Assembly (NCBI RefSeq): GCF_001649575.2
Contig: NC_051448.1
Location: 20,905,707-20,969,706, forward strand
Origin: Kryptolebias marmoratus
Taxonomy: Eukaryota > Chordata > Actinopteri > Cyprinodontiformes > Rivulidae
DNA length: 64,000 nucleotides
Direction of reading: 5' to 3'
Position numbers and translations under genes: made by a program. This document shows, piece after piece, positions 11,652 to 22,230 of the stretch (within the stretch, counting starts at the first letter, position 1; each line of letters begins with the position of its first letter). Under the pieces are notes generated by a model. It ran no database searches. It saw only the letters and a list, made by a program, of their open reading frames with translations, and was not told the origin of the DNA.

Positions 11652-11790
11652 ACAGTCTTCACCACATTTACGCGCAGGACGCATGAAGCAGCCTCTCTGT
11701 TAGACCGTTATACGCAGACTGATTTGGGAGTCATGAAAAGTTCCGACCCCCCTGCCAGAAAAATCACGTGACCGGAATTTCATTGGCTAC
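11652..11790. repeat. 140-bp direct duplication, right copy
   Basis: Partner of 10956-11094, about 696 bp away. Either a tandem repeat inside a mobile element or two haplotype ends left on either side of the gap by the assembler. Confidence 0.85.
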
Positions 11791-12085
11791 TCGCCTGTGG
11801 TATCAGAACCCGCTTGGGAGCTGACTGACCGGAGCTATAGGCTTGCAAATGAGGGGAGGAGACTTTCATGACTTTACGCATGGGAAATTAGAGGGGCTCT
11901 AGGGGGGGCAGAGAGCAACCCAGTTGGTCAGACAAAACGTCAAACAAAAGTGGCGCCAAAACACCGCTATTTTGAAATTTAAGTTCATAAAAACAATAAA
12001 TGTAGCAAAAACTGTACAGATTTGAATAGAAAAGGCAGTAAAACAGCCCGCGGGCGGGCCGTCGCGTGGTAAGGGGTTAACCTTG
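11791..12085. mobile_element. possible 3' end of a piggyBac-like element
   Basis: The tract closes with a GC-rich segment (cccgcgggcgggcc at 12048-12061) and then 'ggggttaacc' with a TTAA. TTAA is the target of piggyBac elements, and similar GC-rich ends are common in fish piggyBac-type families. The other end is not visible, perhaps lost in the gap at 8879. No transposase is recognisable. Confidence 0.25.
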
Positions 12086-12429
12086 TTTTTTTTTTTTATT
12101 CTTTCCATAAGGTGTGTGAATCATTTGTATGGGTCTAGGAATGATCATTATCAGCTTATAGTATTTTTCTTGAAACATTTTGTTGAAAAATAACTTTAAC
12201 TAGGACTTAGTTTGAATGTTGTGCTCCATAGTTACTTTTGAATAAGTTAATGAACATGTTTGTTGTGTGATTTAATCTGAACATGATTTAATTAGTGTGA
12301 GATCTGATAATACCGATTCAACATGTTTAACTCCATGACTTTTTTCATTGAGACTGACGTTTGGAACTCAATTACACTCTCCTTCACATCTTGGGCTGTG
12401 ATTCTACCCAGTGAACACAACAAGTTGTC

Positions 12430-12865
12430 AGGAAGTAGTGAGAGCGAGGCGAACCCAGTACCCAGACAGATTTATTTCTAAATAACAAAACTGAAAACAA
12501 AAGCTGACGTGGCAGCAAAACAACTAACAAACATCCAAACAGCAGAAAAGGGCGAGGCGGGAAAAGGCAAAGCAACGTGGAACAAGGATCGAACGACAGC
12601 ACAACAAGCTACAATCAACAATGAACCAGCGGGGAGGTGGAGAAAAAGACCAGGTTTTAAAGCAGAGGGAAATCAGGAGAAGTGGGCACAGGTGAGTAAC
12701 GAGGATTGAAGACAGGTGGAGATGGGCATGACAAAAAAGCAGGAGCAGACTGAGGGCAAGTGGGTAATGAAAAACAAAGACAAGAACAAAACCAAAACCC
12801 AGAAGACACATACCAAAAATCCCTAAACACCAGACAAAGCAAATACAAAACTCATGAACTCATTA
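12430..12865 (-). repeat. dispersed repeat family A, minus copy
   Basis: Reverse of the plus copies: 'gaacccag...agac' start, 'atttatttctaaataacaaa', 'gctgacgtggcagcaaaac', 'ccaggttttaaag', 'gtgggcacaggtgagtaa', and an end near 'aactcatgaactcat'. Low coding potential; small frames on both strands are incidental. Confidence 0.65.
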
Positions 12866-13344
12866 CACAAGTTTTGATTGATTTCAGGCTGTTTAAACCA
12901 TCTCCTCACAGCTGGCTTGATTGGGGAAATTGATGAGTGGCTGCTCCAAATACACCCCTACGTACTATCCACAACTGTACATGTGATGCCAGCACACTCT
13001 TAGTTCTTGTTTATTGTACCCTTGTGTTTTCACTCTCGTTTTGTTGTTTAGTTAATTATTCTGTTTTACACTCACTCCTTTGTTTTAAGTGTGTATCTCC
13101 AAGCGAGTTCACCATTGTTTTTTTACAGCATTAACTGAAGTTAAAAGGTTTAGCCATCTGTCCAGTACAAACTGGAATGTTAGACAGTGTTAGACAGATG
13201 AGTCAGCAACAGCAAGACACAGAACATTTAGATAGTTCCAGTGCTTGTGAACCCACCATTCTCCACTGGATAGGACCAAAGCCCCAAAACCATCTGGAGT
13301 ATCACCAAAACTGATTCGCTGATCACCAGACTGTGACATAATGC
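12866..13344. other. no gene recognised
   Basis: AT-rich, with no coherent frame or repeat structure that I can name. Confidence 0.35.
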
Positions 13345-13915
13345 AGGGTTTTAGCCATAGGAGCAGAACCGAAAACCAGAACACGGAGACAGGATGTAAA
13401 GGTAAGTGATTTATTTACAGGTGGTTTAATATTTACAGTGAGTGTTCGGGAGCATCTGAAACGACAGGAGGGAGGCAAGGTGAGTCTCGAGTACCAATAA
13501 ATCCAGTACAGGTTTATCCGTAGTAATTAGAGGTTAATTTGTTTGTTTTCCTTACAGGTTTCTGGAGAGTGAAGCAGCTCGGAGTTGAGGAGTGAATGGT
13601 CCAGGAGGAATCCAGCGAGGAGGGATCCTAGGAGTCCAACAGGTAAGTTCGTCCAGGCTGCACAAGGTAAGTCCCAATGAGAGACACAGAGGTTAAAACT
13701 TGAAGCGAGGCAAAAACAGGATTAACGTAGCGGTTTGAAGTGAGGCGTAAACCTAATGGCTGAGACTCTGACCAGAAGGCAAGATGCTCCAGCGAAGATC
13801 TGGTGCTGACTAGGGGTTTAAATACCGGTACTACTCATCAGAGGAATCAGCAACAGCTGCGGAGAGAAAGGTTAAAGACCATGCCCAAAGGCGGGTCAAA
13901 CCAGATCCTCACAGA
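13345..13915 (+). repeat. dispersed repeat family B, copy 2
   Basis: Same layout as 9964-10550: 'cacggagacaggatgtaaaggtaagtgatttatttacagg', a central 'ccttacaggttt', and the end 'ccagatcctcacag'. Confidence 0.6.
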
Positions 13916-14099
13916 CTGGTGGTTTCTGAATATCAAATGCTACGCTGATCCAACCACCGGGAATTGATCACTTAATGCATAACCAAGCTCATGTCTACCC
14001 TATTTCGTTTTTTGGTGCTACACAGAGCAATGCAGCTGCAACCTCAAGCTCAGCTACGAGCACAAGTATTGCAGTTGTTACACCATATTCTGTGACCAT

Positions 14100-14660
14100 T
14101 GTATATTGTGACCGTAGGAGGATTTTTTTTGCTGTCTTCTCTTTTATATTTCACTTTGTGGTGATTTGGCTCTTTTCTGGGTTTTGTTTTTGTTTTATTT
14201 TGATTTTAGTTCTTTGGTTTTTGTTTTGTTTCTTTTGTGTTATTTGGTTGTACTTGCTTTTCGTTTTGTCTCATGTTCATGTTCATTTTCACTCTCCCCC
14301 AGTCATTCACTTCTGTCAGCCACGCCCATCTTCACCTGTCCCGACTCAGCAATCATTCCACCTGTTCCCACTCACCTCGTTATCCCCAGTCTTTAAAACC
14401 CGGTCATTTCTCTCCATACCTCGCTGGTCCATTGTCTAAGATTTGTTTGATGTTTGTCTCTTGTTTGCGTCACTCCGTGTTCCTGGTTCTCTAAGTTTTG
14501 GTTCCATTAATGTATTTTTATTTAGTTCTTGTCGGTTTGCTGCCACGTCAGCTTTTTGTTTTTGTTCGTTTTCTTAGTTTAATAAATTAGTTTTTCTTTC
14601 TTTAAATATGAGTCTGCATTCTGGGTTTGCCTCCGTCATCACCCCTGCTCATGACACACT
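14100..14660 (+). repeat. dispersed repeat family A, plus copy
   Basis: T-rich first half, then 'ccacgcccatcttcacctg', 'taaaacccggtcat', 'gctgccacgtcagctttttg', 'ttaataaattagtttttc', 'gagtctgcattctgggttt' and an end at 'ctcatgacac'. The AATAAA-like signal near the 3' end is constant in the family. Reading frames of 76-154 codons here are compositional. Confidence 0.7.
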
Positions 14661-15015
14661 TGTTCTCAGTCAATCTCTTGTTTGCCCGCCACGCCCATCT
14701 AGACCTGCCCCAAGTTTTGCAATCACTCACCTGTGCCCACTTCTTCTAAACACCTCCTCTCTTTAAAATCTGGTCATCTCCTCCACTTACTCACTGGTCC
14801 ATTGTCGCTTCATGTGCTCTCTGGTTCCCCTAATGTCTTGCCTCTTATGTGTGCTACGTTTTAGAGTTTGTTAGTTTTTTATTTTTAGTTTTGTTTTGCT
14901 GCAATGCCGGCTTTTTTTTGTTTTTCTTTTATTTTTAATAAATTAGTTTTTCTTCCTGAAGCTCATCATGAGTCTGCAAATTGGGTTTTCCTCACTCTCC
15001 ACCACACCTGACAAT
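14661..15015 (+). repeat. family A, second adjacent partial copy
   Basis: Starts directly after the previous copy and repeats its second half in the same order (cacgcccatctagacctg, taaaatctggtcatc, tttaataaattagtttttc, gagtctgcaaattgggttt). This makes a head-to-tail pair. Confidence 0.65.
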
Positions 15016-15650
15016 ACAAAACAATTGTTTTGTTTTTTTAATTATTTTAATACATATAAATACTTACAAAGAACTACTCATGGGTTTATAACAGTTCATA
15101 ATTAATAAAGAAACAGTTTGGCTCAAGTTTTTAGTCTTTTACTATATGCTGCTACAGTGTGGTCACAATATATCATAGGAGCCGTCATAATCTGTGTTCG
15201 TCTATATTTCAATAGTAGTCATAATATTAGTGGTCAAATGTTACTTTTTCTTTATTTACTATAGTTGGTTGATGTTATTCCTGCTAATTATTTAGTTTGA
15301 GGATTTGCCATTTTATCAATATTCTATTGAGAATAAAACACTGGCTTGTGAAATTTAAATGTCATTGTTTTGTTTATATTGTTAAAAAACAAATTTCCTA
15401 AGTCTTCTGGAAATGCGTTTGGAATATTTATGTTTGTGAGATCTTAGTCAAAGACAAAGTTACAGTTACACCTTCATGTAAGTGGAATCAAGTTTTCTCT
15501 TTGGCGACAGATGGGACATCATCTTACATGGGTCAGTGCTATGAATCCACTGCTCCCCCCAAAAAAGTCTGCTGCTCAATTTTGTGTTGGTAGTAAAAAT
15601 ATTGTAGAAGTAGTAGTAAAAAGGTAAGAAAATCAACTGTAGGATGCCTG
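15016..15650. other. AT-rich sequence, no feature recognised
   Basis: No open frame above background and no repeat ends seen. Confidence 0.35.
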
Positions 15651-15654
15651 TATT

Positions 15655-16180
15655 AACCCGGTTTTGCCATGATTACATTCCTTGCTACCTCCTCTTTGAG
15701 GACCAGCCCTACTCAATTTCTCTTCCTATCCACACCATGGTAAAATACCGTAAACCCTGCCCCAATGCTGCAAGCCTTGCTTCCCTTCCACTTGCTTTCT
15801 TGCACACATAACACATTTACCTTCCTCTTCTCCATCATGTCAGCCAGCTCTCTAACCTTGCCATTGTCCCTACATTTAGAGTTGCTACCCTCAGTCCTAT
15901 ATTCTTGACTTTCCTCTTCTCCCTCTGTCTCCTGGTACATTTCTCTCCTCATGGTCTTCAATTAACAGAAGCACAATTTCAGCTGGCACCCTGTTTGTCA
16001 ACCGTACTGGTGGCAGTTGTTAACCCAGTCCTCGATCGATTCAGTATGGTGTCGCTTAGATGAGCTTGCATATTTGTTTTGGCAAAAGTGTTTTAAGCCA
16101 GATGCCCTTCCTGACACAATCCTCACAATTTACACAGGCTTGGGATTGGCACAGGAAATACACTGGCTTGTGCTCCCTAG
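15655..16180 (-). pseudogene. RTE-type LINE endonuclease relic
   Basis: The minus frame 15713-15961 reads VRELADMMEKRKVNVLCVQESKWKGSKACS and then GAGFTVFYHGVD. This is the APE-endonuclease start of RTE/BovB-type LINEs, including the catalytic-type 'VQExKWKG' motif. Only about 80 codons remain. The adjoining 16010-16170 holds the 'cagatgcccttcctgacacaatcctcac' phrase, a widespread fish repeat that may be part of the same element or a neighbour. Confidence 0.65.
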
Positions 16181-16860
16181 TCACTGGTTTATTTCTTTTA
16201 CCTCAATTAAACTTTATTTTTTTATTTACTAATAAATTTAAATAAATTAGGTCAATTAGAGATATTAGTCATGATCCACAGTTTACAGTAAATGTTGTAA
16301 TATTAAATGCTGTAAGTAAACATCGCTAAAATGCCATTTTCTGCTTCCTGTGTCTACTTGTGTGGTTTTATCGTCACTTCAAATGACAAAAAGCTCACAT
16401 ATTTTAGAGGTTATTGAAATTAATATTTTCTTTGTTTTACCCTTTTAAATGGGTGATGCCCCAACAAGTGCTAAATTAATTTTTAAATTAATAAACAATT
16501 CATTAATTATTGAAAATATTTGTAATCCTTTTTTTCTACAACAGATAGTAGGTCTAGGTTGTTTGGCAACAAGCCACTTTGCCAGTGGGAGTTGCAGTTG
16601 TTCCATCTCTCAACCTGAAGAAGGGTGTAATAATAGCCAGCTCATCATTGGAATATTTTTGGAGCCACATCTGTTTAGCAGTCTTGTGTGAATTTCAGAG
16701 GACCATTGCAAAGTTCTTACCATGCCTGTAAAAGCCAGTTCTAATCAACATCTTTGATATTTTAATGTTCTGGATGGAAACATAAAGTCTGTTCTTTTGG
16801 GGTCTTCTTCCTGTGAATCAGATGAGAACAGAAAAACCTTTGACCCTACCCTCCCAAACT
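16181..16860. other. no gene recognised
   Basis: AT-rich. The 16449-16691 frame has no recognisable domain and no paralogue in the window. Confidence 0.35.
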
Positions 16861-16869
16861 CACAGCCCC

Positions 16870-16985
16870 AACTTGGGTTCCAATTTCTTATTGGACAACA
16901 ATCATAGTGTTGCAAATGTGGGTGGTGACTAGGTCATAAAGGTTCATGCACAATGGCTAATGTGACCTAGAGCAGTTACCAGCAC
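16870..16985 (+). promoter_or_regulatory. conserved upstream block of T2
   Basis: Although the rest of the T2 5' flank has diverged, 'ttcttattggacaaca' (16885-16900) and a 'cataaaggttcatgcaca' stretch (about 16935-16952) match the blocks before the other five genes. The box lies about 240 bp before the ATG, the longest spacing in the set. Confidence 0.55.
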
Positions 16986-17130
16986 TGATGCTCTAACTGT
17001 CTGTGAGTGTTTATCAGAAATTTGATAATTGCATTAAACTGTGATTTTTTTGTTTTTTATGTAGTTAAATTTATATTCTCTAGTATTCTCTCTGAATCTC
17101 ACAAAAATTACATCTGATTTGTAGGTCATC

Positions 17131-18132
17131 ATGGAAATGGAAGGTAGCATCAACAGAACTGATGTTGTGACTTATATCCATCCCTGCTATGAGATTGATC
17201 ATTTCAGTTACAAGTTCACCACAACACCTTCTGCTATCTGTGTATTGTTGTATGCTTTCCTTACACTTTTGTCTGTTGTCACAGTATGTGGAAATCTCCT
17301 TGTAATAATCTCCATCATTTACTTCAAACACCTCCGAACTCCTACAAACTCCCTGATTTTGTCTCTTGCTGTGGCTGACCTGCTTGTAGGGATCATTGTA
17401 TTTCCTTTTAGCATGGCATTCTCTCTCAGCTCATGCATGTATCATGAAGGTTTATTCTGTAAGGTACGAGGCAGCTTTGATATACTTCTTAGCACATGCT
17501 CTATTATGCACCTATGTTGTATTTCTATTGACAGATATTATGCAGTGTGTCAGCCATTAACATATAAATCTAAAATCAGTCGATATGTTGTTGTCATTAT
17601 GATTGCTTTAAGCTGGGGTGTTTCTGCACTAATAGGAATTGGAGTGACAATTTCTGGGTTAAATAATGAGCAATGTGAAGAAACGTGTTTTATTGACATT
17701 CTCATGGCAAACACAGTTGGACCCATTTTATCATTTTACCTTCCAGTTGTCATAATGTTGTGTATTTACCTGAAGATTTTTCTTGTTGCATTAAGACAGG
17801 CACGGAGCATCCAAACTAGGATGAAATGTGGAGCAACTGTCAGTAAGATGGAGAGAAAGGCCACCAAAACTCTGGCTACAGTTCTTGGCGTATTTCTTTT
17901 TTGTTGGACTCCTTTTTTCCTTTGCATCACTTTTCTGCCTTTTACCAACAATGTAGTACCAGTTCCTGTGATTGAAACTCTTAATTGGCTAGCATTGTCT
18001 AATTCAATGCTAAATCCTTTTATCTATGCTTTCTTTTACAGCTGGTTCAGGTCTGCCTTTAAATTAATTGTTTCTGGAAAAATATTAGAAGGTGATTTTG
18101 CTAACTTTAAATTGCATGGACTTGCTGCTTGA
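17131..18132 (+). CDS. TAAR-family olfactory receptor T2 (333 aa), classical Asp 3.32 retained
   Basis: The most canonical receptor of the cluster. It has an N-glycosylation sequon at N8 (NRT), the N-terminal cysteine in HPCYEI at 17-22, C110 (3.25), Asp117 at 3.32, DRY at 134-136, loop-2 cysteines at 182 and 186, P205 (5.50), W259 (6.48) in CWTP, W286 (7.40) and NP at 295-296. Asp 3.32 is the amine counter-ion in aminergic receptors and classical TAARs, so a primary or other amine ligand is plausible. Position 3.29 is Gly114, unlike the other five. Loop 2 is longer (SGLNNEQC) and the tail ends in extra GLAA. Tyr 7.43 is Leu here too. Two ATGs occur at codons 1 and 3; the first has the gtcatc context shared with the paralogues. 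It is probably the paralogue closest to the ancestral state. Confidence 0.95.
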   Translation: MEMEGSINRTDVVTYIHPCYEIDHFSYKFTTTPSAICVLLYAFLTLLSVVTVCGNLLVIISIIYFKHLRTPTNSLILSLAVADLLVGIIVFPFSMAFSLSSCMYHEGLFCKVRGSFDILLSTCSIMHLCCISIDRYYAVCQPLTYKSKISRYVVVIMIALSWGVSALIGIGVTISGLNNEQCEETCFIDILMANTVGPILSFYLPVVIMLCIYLKIFLVALRQARSIQTRMKCGATVSKMERKATKTLATVLGVFLFCWTPFFLCITFLPFTNNVVPVPVIETLNWLALSNSMLNPFIYAFFYSWFRSAFKLIVSGKILEGDFANFKLHGLAA

Positions 18133-18544
18133 GTAAATCAATCTTTGATGTGTAGAGATTATTTTGTTTATGTAAAAATAAAACTCCTCGTTAAAATGCT
18201 TGCATTGCTGTTATTTTAAAGTTTTTTTTTTTTTTTTTTTACTTTTAAAAGCAAAGGTGACCAAAGTGAAACAGTTTACTAAGATTTTTTTTTCTGACTT
18301 TCAGCAAAGGCAAAATTGCATCAGTTCACTCACTGAGGGTCAGAAATGAAGTTCTAAAATAGACAATGAAAATAAAACTGACTGTATTTAAATAAAATTA
18401 GATGTGATAAAATTAATTGTCATTGTGTTTAAGAAGAGCACTTGTACCATTTTTAATTGTCTTAAAGGGCTTACTCAGTAGTTTATTTTTAAATGTTTTA
18501 CACATTTTATTAAGGTTCCTATCTAACTGACATAAAAGCAGAAA

Positions 18545-18670
18545 TAGATATATTTTGTTTTGCCTTGTCCTTACATGTTTTTGTCAAGAAATGTATATAT
18601 TTTGTTTTGCCTTTTCCTTACATCTCTTTGTCAAGAAATGTATATATTTTGCTTTGCCTTTTCCTAACAC
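18545..18670. repeat. 47-bp tandem repeat, about 2.5 copies
   Basis: 'tattttgttttgcc' recurs at 18551, 18598 and (with one change) 18645, giving an exact 47-bp period. 'ttgtcaagaaatgta' is also part of the unit. The open frames through it are produced by the repetition. Confidence 0.85.
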
Positions 18671-18714
18671 ATGCGTTTGTTCTTTTTACAATTCAGAGAT
18701 TACTACTAATACTG

Positions 18715-19590
18715 GCCTGGTCCCAATTCAAATGCGCGTTCATGCTGAAGGGTTTGAGTGAGTAGTGTGTCCCAATTCTCCGGAGTGCTCTTTAGCCCCG
18801 CCCCATTTGTGTACTACGTCCGCCCTTCGGCTAAGCCCGCATCCAGCGGACTTCGAAGTATTTACCCACAATTCATCACTGCATGTGACGTTTTGAAATA
18901 ATTTTTATTATCTTTATTGATAATGAAAAAGTTTTGAATTAAACGGCAGAAATATGGCAGTGGTGACAGAGCATGTTGCGTCTGTCACGAAAAAAAGCTG
19001 TTTTCAAATGTAAAGTATTGAAATATTTCTTATTTCACTCTGCTGTACATGTGTGAATACGAGAAAACTTTGCTCAGTATTCAACAAGTCAGAACAAAAC
19101 ACATTTGAACAGCTAAATATCTTCTGCAATGACTTTGGAAAGCAAAAATACCTATACTGTACTTTAAAAACTGTACTGGCACCTTCTTAAAATACCAAAA
19201 CAGTGACTGGCCCCGCCCTGTTGGATGTCACAGTTACGACGCAGAAGTGCAAGACGATGACGTAACCCGTACTGACCCAGTTCTCCAATGTCTGCATGCT
19301 TGTAACCTGCGCACACGAACCCTTCTGTGCACTTCGTCTGAGTACACACTTCATAGAGGGGCGGGCCTGAAATGGGCGAAAGTGCAGGCACGCACGATCG
19401 ATCTGCACATGGATCCTGCTCCTTCCTGTTTATTGAGCAATAGGAGAGGAGCTGGACCAAGAAGGCAGCCCTCCTCATTTGTATATTGAGGTAGAAATGC
19501 ACACAGTGGCCCGGTCCCAGTACTCACACTCAACCCTACGCCCCTCTATGAAGTGTGTACTCAGTTGAAGTGCACAGAAGGGTTCTAAAA
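18715..19590. mobile_element. MITE-like tract with 47-bp inverted repeat
   Basis: Arms at 19317-19363 and 19539-19585 are reverse complements with only 2 mismatches in 47 positions, separated by 175 bp. 'ggtcccaattc' at 18719 and 'ccggtcccagtac' at 19511 resemble each other. The interior is GC-richer than its surroundings. No transposase. Likely a non-autonomous DNA element, or two nested ones. Confidence 0.55.
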
Positions 19591-21500
19591 TTAAAAATAA
19601 CAAAAATATATTTTGCAGATATATTCATGCAAGAAATGGTAAATTTACATTCAAAATACAGCAAGGACAACAATTCACAATGTAATAGCTACAAACACAT
19701 GCTAAAGGTTATAACACATCAGGAAATATACAAATGAGTGGTTTTAAAAAGGTAAGTTTGAAATTACTGTATACTCTTTACCAATATTATTATAGTTTTA
19801 TGGGATTTACCAATTACTTTTAAAAGTCACAATGGCCTCCAGATAACATAAATCTTTTGCAGACAATGAAGTTCCATTGTCAAAGTGATATTGCTCAGAC
19901 AGCCAGAGGCAGGTAGTAATTATTTACATTTACACAGCATTGCTCCTCTTACTTGAGTAAAATTTCTGAAAACACTACCTTGTGCGAGTAACTTAACTGA
20001 ACGAAGAACATATTTTAACCAAAAGAATACACGAGACACAGAGACCAATGTGTGGTTTATGTTAAAAGTCACACTTCTTGTTTGTGCTCAACCTTTACTG
20101 TTTACATCTGCCTAGCCTGTTGTGTCGTTTGTAGATTAATCACACAGCAAACACCATATATTTTCAATGGAAGTACTTATTTTAGCTACTATAAAAAATT
20201 GTTTAATAAGTTTTGGAAAACACCTTATTTGGAATTTTGTTTCTACCTTTATTATTTGTCTTGTATTAATGTTTTTCTTATTAGGTTTTAAAAAACCAGA
20301 CACTGCACATAACCATTTTTATTCATGTCTGATTAAATTACTGTAAAATATTAAATTAGACATTATGATCAGTTACTCAGTACTTAAGCGTAGTCATTTC
20401 ATCAAATACTTACAAATACTCTTACGTGTGTAGTTTCTTACACAGCTACTAAAAATATATTGAAGTAGTTGTAGTCTTACTAGAGTATCACATTTGGGTA
20501 CTCTACCCCCTCTGCTCGCAGCCTGTAGTTTCTAAAAAGATTACTGACTTTCCATATATTCACCATTTTGGTGTATAAAAACATATATTTCATAAAAAAG
20601 TTAAGCTTTAAAAATAAAATAAAAAACTAGAAAACTGATAATTATGTAAGAAACATTCATGTTTATCCAGTTCAGTTTCACATACCGTTCTGTTGAACCA
20701 CAGCAGTACTTGTTCACAACCTTGTAAGACTCCTCTGTATGAGTAAAGGGGACATCTGGATTTATCGTCCTTGCAATAGGGCTGCAATTTCTCTCCGTTG
20801 TGAATGTTACAAATAGATACATGGATCTGTAGAAAGACAATAAAAAACAAACTTTGAGCATAAGCCACATTTCTCAATTATACGCATTATATACTTTTCT
20901 ATTTTTCTCTAATGATGCGCTGCAGAGAACTAATTCACTATGCTACACGCTAAATTCAACCTTAGCTTGTATGAATTATGATTTTCACTAGTTCTTAACT
21001 TATTCTACATAAAAGTATTGATTTATTATGTAAAAAAACTGTTTTAAGAACATAAAAATACCTTTTGCTGACTTTGCGTGGTTTCCATTGTGAATCGTTT
21101 CACGAAAAATATCAGTGGAAGAATCTCTCAAGCTTCCATCAATCCAACTACTGCTTCTTTAAGGTTTTATACTAGTGGTTATGAAAATATTTTATTCCGG
21201 ATTGCAATGGTCCCATTTTCACATATGGTATGGGACTGACATGGTCCGTCCCCGCCCCTTTCGGTTTGCTGCAGCCAGGTCCTACTCAGCGCTCAAAGTG
21301 TAAGTTTTCACATATTTTCTGGTGGTGAGATATGTTATTTACTAAGTTAGGTCACAGCGTAAATGTTAGCTAGATAGCTAAATAAACTAGCAGCGCAAAA
21401 ACAGAATGTTTGAGAAGTGAATCAGATGTGCCATGCAAGCTGAGTGGCAGGCTATGGAGGGTCCCTGGGTGTGCCGACTCCTAGCTGTGTAAACTAACTC
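19591..21500. other. AT-rich intergenic, no gene recognised
   Basis: Only short frames with no domain. The minus frames at 20601-20877 have no recognisable family and overlap each other in two frames. No terminal repeats seen. Confidence 0.35.
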
Positions 21501-22030
21501 TAGGAATGTGGATTGTCACCTCACTGGTGGGTAAGGAGCTGGAGATTGTGAGGTTGAGCAGTAAAAACTAGATGACGTTAGGCTCACCTCTACACACAGT
21601 TTGGGTACTAGAACCCAACTCCTGGAGAGGGGCTGGGCTTTTTCCTACTCTGGAGGGGACGTCAAGCGAGTGTGAGGATACTTATAAGCCCCCAGCTGAG
21701 CACTTCAGTCTTGGAGTTCTCCTTGGAAACAAAGAGGTTCACCTCTCTGCTTCTTCAAGCTGCAGGAGTGAAGGTTCTGAATATTGTTTGTGCTAATGCG
21801 CCAAATAGGATTTCAGATTACCTGGACTTCTTGAAGTCTCTGGATGGTGTCGTAGAAGAGGTGCAATCTGTGAATCCTGTTGTTCTCCTGTGTGACTTCA
21901 ATGTCCATGTGGACAATGACAGTCATCCGGAGGGAAGTGCCTGGGAAGAATAGCCTCCCCTATCTGAACTCGAGTGGTGTTCTGTTATTGGACCTCTGTG
22001 CTAGGCATTGGCTGTCCATAAGAAATGGTA
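21500..22030 (+). pseudogene. Rex3/RTE-like LINE endonuclease relic
   Basis: Plus-strand pieces spell an APE-type endonuclease: VLNIVCANAPNRISDYLDFL and NPVVLLCDFNVHVDND, then LDLCARHWLSI near 21993. They align with the minus-strand endonuclease piece at 43204-43602 ([46 protein letters not shown]). Frameshifts break it into 21572-21796 and 21672-21953. The catalytic GDFN is CDFN here. No RT part follows. Confidence 0.65.
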
Positions 22031-22230
22031 AACACACACACTGATGGTGGTAAGCTACAGTGTAGCCACAGCTGCACTAGGGCAAATGGACAGAAGTGAG
22101 GCTGCCATTACACCAGCGCCACCGAGCCTTCTGACCACTACTAGCAGACAAGGCAGGTAAAGTGTCAGATGGAGTGGGGGTTCAAACTGGTAACTCTCTG
22201 GTTACAGGACAAACCCCTACCTCCTGAGCC
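22030..22230. repeat. fragment of a dispersed fish repeat
   Basis: The phrase 'gtgaggctgccattacaccagcgccaccgagcc' split across this tract is one I associate with a common fish interspersed repeat. Ends not defined. Confidence 0.3.

Noticed and set aside
10896..11665. Long frames of 172-235 codons over 11067-11665
   Set aside because: They consist almost wholly of N translated as X across the assembly gap.
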